Shown: in pieces, positions 7,485 through 14,107 of the stretch
How the letters are laid out: the number at the start of each line of letters is the position of its first letter
Position numbering within the stretch: position 1 is the stretch's first letter
Virus record (IMG/VR): IMGVR_UViG_3300032296_000397
Location: 1 to 41,127 of that record
Strand: one strand, 5' to 3'
Length of the DNA: 41,127 bases
Source: a virus
Notes under the pieces: generated by a model
The model's database searches: none
Told to the model about the DNA's origin: nothing
What the model saw: the letters and a program-made list of their open reading frames with translations, nothing else
Position numbers and translations under genes: made by a program

Positions 7485-8017
7485 TGACAACCATTATTGG
7501 TATACAAAAGAATGATCACTGCGTTATCGCAGCCGACTCTCGTACAACTACAGAGAAGGGCAGACCATACTCTCATCCTATTATTACAAAGATTACCAAG
7601 CGTGGTAAGTATTTAATTGCAGGGGCTGGCACGACTATGCCATGCGATACGATCCAACACATCTGGAAACCACCAGCACTACCACCTTCAATCAAAGATC
7701 AATATCATTTTATGATTACAGATATAGTTCCAAGTATGCGTGAAGCTTTAAAGGAGAATGGCTGGGTAGCAGATGATAAGTCAGATGACTATGAGTTTTT
7801 ATTTTTAATTGCAGTTAATGGAATCATCTATGAAGTAGATGATACCTTCTCGGTATTCTTACGTGATGATGGTATATATGGAATAGGATCAGGATCTTCT
7901 TACGCAGTTGGTGCGGTACAACAAGGCGCAACTTGGCGTAAGGCGTTGCAGATAGCAGCGAAGAATGATGTGTATACTGCACCTCCATTCATAATGCACA
8001 GGCAGGAGAAGAGATAG
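7484..8017 (+). CDS. Proteasome-beta/HslV-like Ntn hydrolase
   Basis: The 177 residues start MTTIIGIQKND; removal of Met would expose Thr1, the nucleophile of proteasome beta and HslV subunits. In mature numbering AAD17SR is exactly at the catalytic Asp17. K35 in ITKIT matches Lys33 after a two-residue insertion. The GIGSGSSYA turn (133-141) and A-x-x-x-DVYT (about 158-165) match the GSGG-YA and D-x-YT signatures. The ATG overlaps the primase stop (TAATG). An in-frame GTG at 7457 would add nine residues as a propeptide but is less likely. No HslU-like ATPase is present, so it may self-assemble or join host partners. Confidence 0.85.
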   Translation: MTTIIGIQKNDHCVIAADSRTTTEKGRPYSHPIITKITKRGKYLIAGAGTTMPCDTIQHIWKPPALPPSIKDQYHFMITDIVPSMREALKENGWVADDKSDDYEFLFLIAVNGIIYEVDDTFSVFLRDDGIYGIGSGSSYAVGAVQQGATWRKALQIAAKNDVYTAPPFIMHRQEKR

Positions 8018-8223
8018 TGGGAAGACTTAGTTTGTATGCAGGGTTCAACCGTCTTTATTGTTGGGGTCTTGGTATCAATTACCATACTATGACTTCAGTA
8101 TATGAAGATCTAGATTCTCTTGACTTGATTGAGTATGTAGATGCCAGAGTAATACGTTTTGATTTCCTAATATTTTATATTAACATCACCCAATGGGCGA
8201 AGCAGGAGTGGGATGAGAACTAA
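8017..8223 (+). CDS. Small hypothetical protein
   Basis: This 68-residue frame opens with GTG overlapping the preceding TAG, has GGAGAAGAG upstream, and overlaps the next gene by eleven bases, as is usual in this operon. It is rich in Tyr, Leu and Ile, with a hydrophobic stretch RFDFLIFYINITQW near the C-terminus that is too short and polar for a confident membrane segment. No family is recognised. Alternatively, the interval is merely a spacer between the Ntn hydrolase and the primase. Confidence 0.5.
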   Translation: MGRLSLYAGFNRLYCWGLGINYHTMTSVYEDLDSLDLIEYVDARVIRFDFLIFYINITQWAKQEWDEN

Positions 8224-8857
8224 TCCAAAGCTAATTGAACTCTGGACTAGGGCAGCCAAGCAATACCACGATGCTCTTGCTGGTTCACCAGCAGAGGCTT
8301 ACTTAAAAGAGCGTGGGATTCTTGATGGTGCTAGTCGGTTCATGCTTGGGTATGTATCAGAGGTAGCACCTGGACATGAGGATAGAATCAAGAACCATTT
8401 ATCTATCCCATATATAACTGAGGCTGGTGTGGTTGGGTTTAAGTTCCGTCGTATCGATGGCGGAGATCCTAAGTACATGATACCTACTGGTCAGAAGCAC
8501 CACCTATATAATGTTGATGCAATACTCAACGCCATTAATAAAGTTCTAATAGTAGAAGGAGAAATAGATGCAATCAGTGCAACACTTATTGGTCATCCTG
8601 CTGTCGCTGTTGCAGGAGTTAACGCTTGGAAGCCTCACTTTGCTCGTTGCTTTGATGGGATAGGTACGGTAGTAATCTGTACTGACAACGATGCTAAAGA
8701 AGATGGGTCAAATCCTGGGCAGGAATTAGCTAGAAGATTACAAGATGCAATACCTCAAGCGGTGCGTGTGTCGCTACCACCTGACAGCGATGTTAATAGT
8801 ATAATTTGTAACCAAGGAGCGCAAGCATTGACTGACTTAGTCAATGCAATTAACTAG
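8213..8857 (+). CDS. DnaG-like primase, TOPRIM domain
   Basis: The 214 residues include the primase lead-in (EAYLKERGILDGASRFMLGYV), a fold-start SIPYITEAGVVGFKFRRIDG, and the TOPRIM motifs LIVEGEIDAIS (E115-G-E117) and TVVICTDNDA (D158-N-D160). The zinc finger is encoded separately at 7155-7484. AGGAG precedes the ATG. There is no C-terminal helicase or polymerase domain. With the zinc-finger protein and the DnaB-like ATPase it would form a primosome that hands over to the host polymerase. Confidence 0.87.
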   Translation: MRTNPKLIELWTRAAKQYHDALAGSPAEAYLKERGILDGASRFMLGYVSEVAPGHEDRIKNHLSIPYITEAGVVGFKFRRIDGGDPKYMIPTGQKHHLYNVDAILNAINKVLIVEGEIDAISATLIGHPAVAVAGVNAWKPHFARCFDGIGTVVICTDNDAKEDGSNPGQELARRLQDAIPQAVRVSLPPDSDVNSIICNQGAQALTDLVNAIN

Positions 8858-8869
8858 AAAGGTGCTCCG

Positions 8870-9193
8870 TTGGCGACTGAAAAATCAGACCAGCTAATCC
8901 TCGAGTTCGAAGAGGATGCTCAGAAAATATATGATGAGTTGCTGGCAGTTCTCGTAAAGAAACAAATAGATTATGGTCCATTCAATATCTGGAATGCACC
9001 TGGTGGTGCAACCAATGGGTTAATGGTTCGTATGTCAGACAAGTTGGAGCGATTAAAGAATCTGATATATAAGAATGTTAAACCTAATAACGAATCATTA
9101 GAAGATTCGTTTGTTGATATTGCAAACTACGCAATCATTGCATTGATGGTGCAGCGTGGGGTATGGGCTAAGCATGCCAAGAAATCGGAATAA
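8870..9193 (+). CDS. DUF1599-like (nucleotide modification associated) protein
   Basis: The 107-residue protein has DYGPFNIWNAPGG, then NGLMVRMSDKLERLKNL and ESLEDSFVDIANYAII. This is the layout of the DUF1599/Nmad1 group, MazG-like helical proteins linked with nucleotide pools or DNA base modification in phages. The last Asp-rich helix suits metal-nucleotide binding. It starts with TTG at 8870, behind AGAAAGG. No base-modifying enzyme is recognised nearby, so a pool-cleaning role is as likely as a modification role. Confidence 0.68.
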   Translation: MATEKSDQLILEFEEDAQKIYDELLAVLVKKQIDYGPFNIWNAPGGATNGLMVRMSDKLERLKNLIYKNVKPNNESLEDSFVDIANYAIIALMVQRGVWAKHAKKSE

Positions 9194-9461
9194 GACTTAC
9201 GAAGAGCAACGGATCTCAAGGATCCGTTCTTATGGAATAAGTGTTGATGATTATAATCGTATGCTTGAAGAACAAAACGGCGGATGTTACATCTGTGGTA
9301 AATCATATACACATCGTGCTCTTGATATTGATCATGATCATGAGACTGGCAAGGTGCGGGGTCTCTTGTGTTCGCCTCACAATAGAGTACTAGGTTTACT
9401 TAACGATGATCCAGAGATGTTAATGGCGGCGCATGCATATTTAATTAAAGAACATGACTGA
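9174..9461 (+). CDS. Recombination endonuclease VII
   Basis: This 95-residue protein has the endonuclease VII layout: YGISVDDYNRMLEEQNGGCYICG (C38, C41), the HNH core DIDHDHETGKVRGLLC (D53-H54-D55-H56, C66), then the RVLGLL helix. The enzyme cleaves branched DNA. The usual second zinc pair CxxC is CxxH here (C66, H69). ATG 9174 overlaps the previous gene, and its own stop overlaps the next start (ATGA region). A perfect 8-bp hairpin lies at 9208-9228 inside the gene. Confidence 0.9.
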   Translation: MPRNRNKTYEEQRISRIRSYGISVDDYNRMLEEQNGGCYICGKSYTHRALDIDHDHETGKVRGLLCSPHNRVLGLLNDDPEMLMAAHAYLIKEHD

Positions 9462-10092
9462 GTTAAACCGTGATCATCCTATATGGGATGAAGTTAATGA
9501 GATTAATATATCTTTGGCTTGGGGTTTATCCAAGCGTTACCATAGATTCGTAGAGCTTCAAGATATTAGACAGGCAATGAATGAGTATGCTTGGAAACGC
9601 AGAGATAAAGTTGCTGAGTATTTAATTCGTGAAGATCCTATTGAGATTAAGCAGGGATATAAAGCATTCACTACGTTCATGCGTAGGGCTGGCGAGCGAT
9701 ACGCTCGCAAAGAGAAGGCTCGTACACTTGGTTATGAACTAGGTGATGAGTACTTCTATCGCTTAGATTTAATTGAGAACTTAATTAAAGTTGCTGGTAC
9801 TAATGAATCATACTTGGCTAACCAAGTCTTTGATCCAGATATACATGGAGTCAAGGCTAAGAAGCCAGCTAATGAAGGCAACAATCTGGCAGCGATGATC
9901 GCTGATGTATCCAGAGCAATGAAGAAACTAGATCCCAGAATGCAAGGCATCCTGACATCTAGGTTTGTTAACGACATGCCACTTGCAGACATAGCCGAGG
10001 CTTGGGATATCTCACCTCAACGTGTGGAACAATTGGTTGCCAAAGGAATAAAAGATATAGCAGACAAACTCGGAGGGATGACACCGTACTAA
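9454..10092 (+). CDS. Sigma-70-like factor
   Basis: The C-terminal 60 residues of this 212-residue protein (AMKKLDPRMQGILTSRFV, then MPLADIAEAWDISPQRVEQLVAKGIKDI) form the region 4 helix-turn-helix that reads a -35 element. The N-terminal part (LAWGLSKRYHRFVELQDIRQAMNEYAW) resembles region 2 in length and helix pattern. It probably redirects host RNA polymerase to phage promoters, perhaps together with the WhiB protein encoded in the same operon. A small terminase subunit with HTH was considered but the position argues against it. Confidence 0.7.
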   Translation: MTELNRDHPIWDEVNEINISLAWGLSKRYHRFVELQDIRQAMNEYAWKRRDKVAEYLIREDPIEIKQGYKAFTTFMRRAGERYARKEKARTLGYELGDEYFYRLDLIENLIKVAGTNESYLANQVFDPDIHGVKAKKPANEGNNLAAMIADVSRAMKKLDPRMQGILTSRFVNDMPLADIAEAWDISPQRVEQLVAKGIKDIADKLGGMTPY

Positions 10093-10253
10093 TGAAGAAG
10101 AAACCATTTTGGAAAACAACTAATCCAAAGAAGATATCAACACCACTAACACCTGAACAGAAAGCTGAGGCACGTGCTCGTGCTAAGGCAGCAGGTAGAC
10201 CATACCCAAACTTAATTGACAACGCAGCAGTAGCAAGAAAGAAAAAGAAATAG
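10092..10253 (+). CDS. Small basic hypothetical protein
   Basis: This 53-residue protein starts at ATG 10092, which overlaps the preceding TAA. It is Lys/Arg/Ala rich with a helix PEQKAEARARAKAAGRPYPN and a KKKK tail, which fits nucleic-acid binding. Its stop overlaps the GTG start of the zinc-ribbon gene. No family is recognised. Confidence 0.65.
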   Translation: MKKKPFWKTTNPKKISTPLTPEQKAEARARAKAAGRPYPNLIDNAAVARKKKK

Positions 10254-10426
10254 TGCCAACCTTTGACTTCAGATGTATGAACTGTGAATCAGTCGTTGAA
10301 CTAATCATTACCGATGATCCGTTCCCTAAGTGTGAGAGATGTGATGTCACACTGACTAAAGTATTTACACCACCAGCCATTCACTTTAAAGGTGGAGGAT
10401 GGGGTGGTGACCATGTCAAAAGCTAA
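10253..10426 (+). CDS. FmdB-type small zinc ribbon
   Basis: This 57-residue protein starts with GTG overlapping the preceding TAG. It begins PTFDFRCMNCES, continues to PKCERCD and then VFTPPAIHFKGGGWGG. The N-terminal tyrosine/phenylalanine-x-CxxC, second CxxC, and the ending P-A-x-x-F-K-G-x-G-W are the signature of the FmdB/CxxC_CXXC_SSSS regulatory zinc ribbons that are common in actinobacteria. The role of the family is poorly defined; a small transcription or translation regulator is the usual suggestion. It overlaps the glycosyltransferase start by 14 bases. Confidence 0.82.
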   Translation: MPTFDFRCMNCESVVELIITDDPFPKCERCDVTLTKVFTPPAIHFKGGGWGGDHVKS

Positions 10427-11135
10427 AGATAGAATCTTAATTACTTGGTGTGACAATGGAACTACTGATGGAAAGTTTACTCAAGGAATTGTATATACAA
10501 TTCTTACCAGTGGTTTGCCCATTGCCTCAGCTCAACGTGTGCAAGGTAATCAGATAGGCAGACAAAGACAAACCGCATTTGATACATGGCATTTAAAGAC
10601 AGACATCGAGTGGATCTTATGGATAGATTCAGACATCGTTCTTACGAACGATGCTGCTCATAAACTCTGGGCTATGGCTGATGCTAAAGAAAGACCAGCA
10701 GTTACTGGCACATACTTCATATCTAAACAGAATGAGCAGGCACTTATGGAGCCATATCCTGCGCTGTTTATAGCCCATCCCACAGATAAATATGTAATGT
10801 CATACGCTCATCCACTTGAACCAAACGCTATGGTCAAGGTTGATTACGCTGGCTATGGATTCTTTCTCATGCACAGATCAGTGGCTGACAAGATGCGTAA
10901 GTTTCATGGCAATAGACCATTGTTCATGGAGACTTCTAGTGGTGAAGACGATCAGTTTATATCGGAAGACATTCAGTTCTTCATGTTAATGAAGGAAGCT
11001 GGCATCCCACTCTATGCTCACACTGGAGCAACAGTTCAACACATGAAACGATTTGCATTTGATGAAGACTTCTATAAATTATATTGGGTAACTAACATGG
11101 CTGCACGAGGGAAAGAAAAAAAGGCGGAGGCATAA
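10413..11135 (+). CDS. GT-A fold glycosyltransferase
   Basis: The 240-residue protein has an N-terminal RILITWCDNG strand, the IEWILWIDSDIVL segment with the D72-S-D74 DxD metal/nucleotide-sugar site, and KVDYAGYGFFLMHRSV plus SEDIQFFMLMKEAGIPLYAHTG, which resemble the acceptor loop and the ED motif of GT2-like enzymes. ATG 10413 is preferred over an upstream in-frame GTG at 10392. It may glycosylate a host surface structure, a virion protein or DNA. No nucleotide-sugar synthesis genes are nearby, so host donors would be used. It is the last gene of the rightward operon. Confidence 0.78.
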   Translation: MSKAKDRILITWCDNGTTDGKFTQGIVYTILTSGLPIASAQRVQGNQIGRQRQTAFDTWHLKTDIEWILWIDSDIVLTNDAAHKLWAMADAKERPAVTGTYFISKQNEQALMEPYPALFIAHPTDKYVMSYAHPLEPNAMVKVDYAGYGFFLMHRSVADKMRKFHGNRPLFMETSSGEDDQFISEDIQFFMLMKEAGIPLYAHTGATVQHMKRFAFDEDFYKLYWVTNMAARGKEKKAEA

Positions 11136-11157
11136 CGCCCCCGCCTTTAGTTTATTT
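11113..11157. terminator. Bidirectional terminator between convergent operons
   Basis: The stem AAAGGCGG (11120-11127) pairs with CCGCCTTT (11141-11148), with an inner GGC/GCC extension across one mismatch. Rightward it is followed by TTTAGTTTATTT. On the minus strand the stem is followed by a run of seven T (the A-run at 11116-11122). It can therefore end both the glycosyltransferase operon and the leftward block. Confidence 0.88.
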
Positions 11158-11319
11158 CTTGGATACAGTAGAGAAGAACTCTCTACTCTTTGCGTCTAGA
11201 TTCTTTAAGGTCTGATACATCTCTGTCTTACCTCGTTGGTAACCATAATAGTTACCAATCCAGTATGCAGTTAGACCCGCAAAGATCTGCATCAGTAAAG
11301 TGAATCCGTTGTAGAACAT
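11152..11319 (-). CDS. Small single-pass membrane protein
   Basis: This 55-residue protein has a hydrophobic segment at about residues 5-25 (GFTLLMQIFAGLTAYWIGNYY) followed by a charged cytoplasmic-type tail. Its ATG overlaps the stop of the upstream gene by one base (TAATG on the minus strand). It is the last gene of the leftward block and its stop lies in the terminator. No family is recognised; superinfection exclusion or membrane remodelling is possible, but nothing in the sequence shows this. Confidence 0.7.
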   Translation of the reverse strand: MFYNGFTLLMQIFAGLTAYWIGNYYGYQRGKTEMYQTLKNLDAKSREFFSTVSKK

Positions 11320-11639
11320 TACTTGGTTACTCCTATTCTTTTGAGTAGGTCATCTGGATTTTCCAGACGAACGATTGATCCCTTACCACCTGTGTCTGGT
11401 GATGAAAGATTGGGGAAGAACTTCTCCGCTTGTAAGCGGGTACTGAACTCACCCCATGCTTGCACTGGAACCCAGTCTGCCAATTTTGCTACGACAATAA
11501 ACGATTCTCTCTTGGTTCTAGATTTATCTAGAGCCTCAATGATTTCAACCGCTAGTTCCGCAGCATCTTCGGAGTTCTCGGCGTCAGGATCTAGTAGCTT
11601 TGCTACTAGTTTTATTTCTGTTGGACGTGGCTTGCCCAT
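11319..11639 (-). CDS. Hypothetical protein
   Basis: The 106-residue protein is mainly helical, with an acidic AENSEDAAELAVEIIEALDKS region, then a beta-rich FIVVAKLADWVPVQAWGEF centre and a GGKGSIVRL strand near the C-terminus. No family is recognised. It overlaps the upstream gene by 56 bases in another frame. A perfect 8-bp, three-base-loop hairpin (11591-11609) lies in that overlap. Confidence 0.65.
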   Translation of the reverse strand: MGKPRPTEIKLVAKLLDPDAENSEDAAELAVEIIEALDKSRTKRESFIVVAKLADWVPVQAWGEFSTRLQAEKFFPNLSSPDTGGKGSIVRLENPDDLLKRIGVTK

Positions 11640-11865
11640 TACTCTCCTTCTCGACCTTATGTTCCCTTACATAGATGTCACAGTCATCAGTTACTTCTGA
11701 GAAGTAATCCATGTGAGCACCAGCCATCCACAATACTTCATGCCTAGTGTCACCACTTCCCATGGTGTCGTGATACCCACAGTACCACGACCACCCAGCG
11801 AGTTGTTTAACCTGCAGACTAGGTGGTCTAGCCTGCAGGATTTCTTTATTGATTAACTTACCCAT
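11584..11865 (-). CDS. Hypothetical protein
   Basis: This 93-residue protein starts at the ATG at 11865, just inside the end of the upstream gene. The middle is aromatic (AGWSWYCGYHDTMG, VLWMAGAHMDYFSEV), followed by a basic, Ser/Thr-rich tail that is probably disordered. No family is recognised. A 12-bp hairpin with one G-U pair in the mRNA (11811-11839) lies within codons of its N-terminal third. Confidence 0.6.
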   Translation of the reverse strand: MGKLINKEILQARPPSLQVKQLAGWSWYCGYHDTMGSGDTRHEVLWMAGAHMDYFSEVTDDCDIYVREHKVEKESNGQATSNRNKTSSKATRS

Positions 11866-12091
11866 TCGGTATCTCCTCTGGAGACATAACCACAATGTCA
11901 ACCATTGCTTCCTCTGTCTCCTTGTGTATGTCTGACTCTATAAGTTCAGGCTCATCTTTTTCTCCTGCATAAATATGCAGGTAATCAAGAGCCTTGATTA
12001 TGTAGTTAGCCATACGAATAGATATCTTTGGTGGTACGAAGGGAGTTGGATTATCCAACTCATCAACGTACTTCTGTAATGGATTCTCCAT
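11858..12091 (-). CDS. Hypothetical acidic protein
   Basis: This 77-residue acidic protein has a helix SIRMANYIIKALDYLHIYAG and a C-terminal stretch EEAMVDIVVMSPEEIP. No family is recognised. It starts where the DUF932 gene ends and overlaps the next gene by eight bases, so it is translated in the same chain. Confidence 0.63.
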   Translation of the reverse strand: MENPLQKYVDELDNPTPFVPPKISIRMANYIIKALDYLHIYAGEKDEPELIESDIHKETEEAMVDIVVMSPEEIPNG

Positions 12092-13074
12092 TAGATTCCT
12101 TTCGTTAGTAGTTCAAGAGCTTTGCTCTTGATGCGATCAGCAGAACCAGTAACGATACGCTCTGCTCGCACTGCCTCAGCCTTGTGACTGTAGTGATCTG
12201 CATACTCCACGATAGATTGGAACACACCGAACCTAGTTCCGTATAGTTCCTCTTGTGTACCAGTATCACCACGATAGATTGCTTTAGCAGTCTGACGTGC
12301 CACTGTTGCTGAGTTGAACTGACGCTTCTGCCCTGCACTTAACAGTGCATAAGGTGAGTTCTCAATGATGCTTGGTATAGACCACATCTTCTCGAAGATG
12401 TTATCCACTTCTGCATCTGTTAACTTCTCGTTGATAAGTTTGTTACCGATAAGTTCGTAGAACTTGATGCCCTCATAGGTAACAGGGATGATGCGCTTGA
12501 TATCCTCAATGCGGAACTTAGCATTGGTTGTGTGCTTGAGTGTATAAGTACCAGCCTTAGCAAAGATACCTGCTATCTGATTGGTACAACGCAAGCGTTG
12601 GATTGATGGTGAGATTTGTAGTGCAGTTGAACCATCGTGTGATGTCCTTGCTACAAGGTAACAAGCATGAGGATCGTTGGCTATCTTAACTTCGTTAGGT
12701 AGCTCGAGCACCATGTATACCTGCGCTCCACCTCTTACCTCACCAGCGAATGCATATCTTGCATCGCCTGAATCAACCAGTGCATCTAGACCTGAGAACA
12801 TTTCCTCATTCTGAAACACCTTGTATCTACCACCGACAGTGCCAAGCACTGACTGTGTTGCATCCTTATTGGTACGAACTGTTGCGAATGTTGATGGCAC
12901 TTCGAGGGTGTTGACACCATCATTCGATACGGCTAACGCTTGTACGTCAGCCAGTTGTACATGCCAGTCGAGACCAGCCTGTTGTGCTGCATCCTTTGCG
13001 GATGTAGCGGTTACTGCCTCACCGATAATGCGGTATGCACTACGGCGTCGAGGGTTGGATATTACTGTACTCAT
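12091..13074 (-). CDS. DUF932 family protein
   Basis: The 327-residue protein has the features of DUF932/TIGR03299 phage-plasmid proteins: SVLGTVGGRYKVFQNEEMFSGLDALV, then GAQVYMVLELPNEV, SPSIQRLRCTNQIAGI, and a helical C-terminus with a GTRFGVFQSIVEYADH segment. The start MSTVISNP at 13074 follows a good AGGAG; an in-frame extension further upstream has no ribosome site. The family function is unknown, though members sit in early, host-takeover or anti-defence regions of many phages and plasmids. It is the largest gene of the leftward block and has its own candidate promoter. Confidence 0.88.
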   Translation of the reverse strand: MSTVISNPRRRSAYRIIGEAVTATSAKDAAQQAGLDWHVQLADVQALAVSNDGVNTLEVPSTFATVRTNKDATQSVLGTVGGRYKVFQNEEMFSGLDALVDSGDARYAFAGEVRGGAQVYMVLELPNEVKIANDPHACYLVARTSHDGSTALQISPSIQRLRCTNQIAGIFAKAGTYTLKHTTNAKFRIEDIKRIIPVTYEGIKFYELIGNKLINEKLTDAEVDNIFEKMWSIPSIIENSPYALLSAGQKRQFNSATVARQTAKAIYRGDTGTQEELYGTRFGVFQSIVEYADHYSHKAEAVRAERIVTGSADRIKSKALELLTKGI

Positions 13075-13105
13075 TTGTTTCTCCTGTTCGTTTGGTTGTG
13101 GGATT

Positions 13106-13134
13106 AGTATCTCATGTACGGCTGTCGAAATCAA
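13106..13134 (-). promoter_or_regulatory. Candidate promoter for the DUF932 gene
   Basis: Read on the minus strand, TTGATT (13134-13129) and GATACT (13111-13106) are separated by 17 bases. They end about 30 bases before the DUF932 start codon. The hexamers are close to sigma-70 consensus but not perfect, and the site lies at the end of the upstream gene. Confidence 0.45.
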
Positions 13135-13381
13135 CAACTGCTTCTGAGAGTGTGTCATGATAGTGACCATTTCTGGCATGCACCAAGCCATCTTCGCTTG
13201 GATATATTCTCCATGTTACATACAGGTCAGCGATCCGTTTGATTGGTTCGACCTGCTGTCTGTCCTCTGTCCATAGACAGAGTGCTAGGTATGTATCTGG
13301 GTCTGTGTCCCAAGATCTCTTGAGATCTACTATGACCGCACCATTATTGATGCGGTCACCGATGTGAGGGATGAACATCAT
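13112..13381 (-). CDS. Hypothetical protein
   Basis: This 89-residue protein is beta-rich with an N-terminal IGDRINNGAVIVDLKRS and a later YVTWRIYPSEDG strand. The start ATG overlaps the upstream stop (ATGA). No family is recognised. The gene contains several perfect inverted repeats (7-bp stem at 13264-13281; AGATCTC/GAGATCT at 13313-13328; 8-bp stem with a 10-base loop at 13334-13359). Confidence 0.6.
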   Translation of the reverse strand: MMFIPHIGDRINNGAVIVDLKRSWDTDPDTYLALCLWTEDRQQVEPIKRIADLYVTWRIYPSEDGLVHARNGHYHDTLSEAVVDFDSRT

Positions 13382-13599
13382 TGTATTGCACCTACCTTTC
13401 TTAGTCGTTCGATAATTGTAAAGGCACAGTTGTCATAACTTTCTGCACCATTACCATCTGCACCTTCTAACCAAAGAATTACATTCTTTAGTCTGATTGT
13501 TGAGCCATTACCATACAAGCTCATGAGTAATGCACCTGCTGCGTAGTCAGACACCTCAGCAAATTGCTCACCGCTTGGGTCATATACTTTTACTTTCAT
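13378..13599 (-). CDS. Hypothetical protein
   Basis: This 73-residue protein begins MKVKVYDPSGEQFAEVSDYAAG and has an amphipathic C-terminal helix FTIIERLRKVG. It is likely a small alpha/beta domain. No family is recognised. It overlaps the gene before it (13596-13772) and the gene after it by four bases each. Confidence 0.62.
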   Translation of the reverse strand: MKVKVYDPSGEQFAEVSDYAAGALLMSLYGNGSTIRLKNVILWLEGADGNGAESYDNCAFTIIERLRKVGAIQ

Positions 13600-13772
13600 T
13601 TACTTGCTCCTTCCGCTAACATGTTTTTGATTATATCAACCTGCTTATTCCTTGCCTGAACCCGAAGGTCCATTGCCTTTTGCATCAGTCCGTGTGCCAT
13701 GTCCTCGGCTTGGTTAGCCAAGACCATGAGTTCACCGACTGTCATATCTTCAGTGCGGATACTGCTTTCCAT
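13596..13772 (-). CDS. Small helical hypothetical protein
   Basis: This 58-residue frame has a strong AAGGAG upstream of its ATG and a stop that overlaps the next gene. It is almost entirely helical and Met-rich (LMVLANQAEDMAHGLMQKAM), which could dimerise as a coiled coil. No family is recognised. It is the first gene after hairpin copy A. Confidence 0.68.
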   Translation of the reverse strand: MESSIRTEDMTVGELMVLANQAEDMAHGLMQKAMDLRVQARNKQVDIIKNMLAEGASK

Positions 13773-13811
13773 TTGGTTCTCCTTTCGGTTGGTGTTGCTG
13801 CCATATATCTA

Positions 13812-13830
13812 AACAGATCTTTGATCTGTT
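13812..13830 (-). repeat. Intergenic triloop hairpin, copy A
   Basis: The perfect 8-bp stem AACAGATC / GATCTGTT has a three-base loop (TTT on the plus strand, AAA on the coding strand). It begins directly after the stop of 13832-14107. On the coding strand it is flanked by TTGATA before and TAGATA after, 18 bases apart, so it could be an operator inside a promoter, a terminator or a processing site. Confidence 0.8.
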
Positions 13831-13831
13831 A

Positions 13832-14107
13832 TCAATGAAAGACAGGTGCGCCCCATGTCTCGAGCATGCCATCGCTTGTGTCTTTGTCATCAAGCAGGGC
13901 ATCAGCCAGATTACATACCTCTTCTGGGAACTTGCCCCAGTTATCAGCGTTGTAATTGAACTCTCCACCTGTAGGTGGGAGGATACGTGCGTCTATGTCT
14001 ACGACTTGGCGTGTGCCATCTGAGTATTCTTCTAGCGTTCCCCATAGGTGGACGCCCCACTCCTTACCATCAACTGTTATCCAGTTGTATTGTGTTATGT
14101 CAGTCAT
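13832..14107 (-). CDS. Hypothetical protein
   Basis: This 91-residue, Trp-rich protein (YNWITVDGKEWGVHLWGTLEEY) has a short strand-turn core and a C-terminal acidic helix EEVCNLADALLDDKD. It has the look of a small beta domain found in other actinophage early genes, but I cannot name a family. Its stop abuts hairpin copy A. Confidence 0.62.
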   Translation of the reverse strand: MTDITQYNWITVDGKEWGVHLWGTLEEYSDGTRQVVDIDARILPPTGGEFNYNADNWGKFPEEVCNLADALLDDKDTSDGMLETWGAPVFH

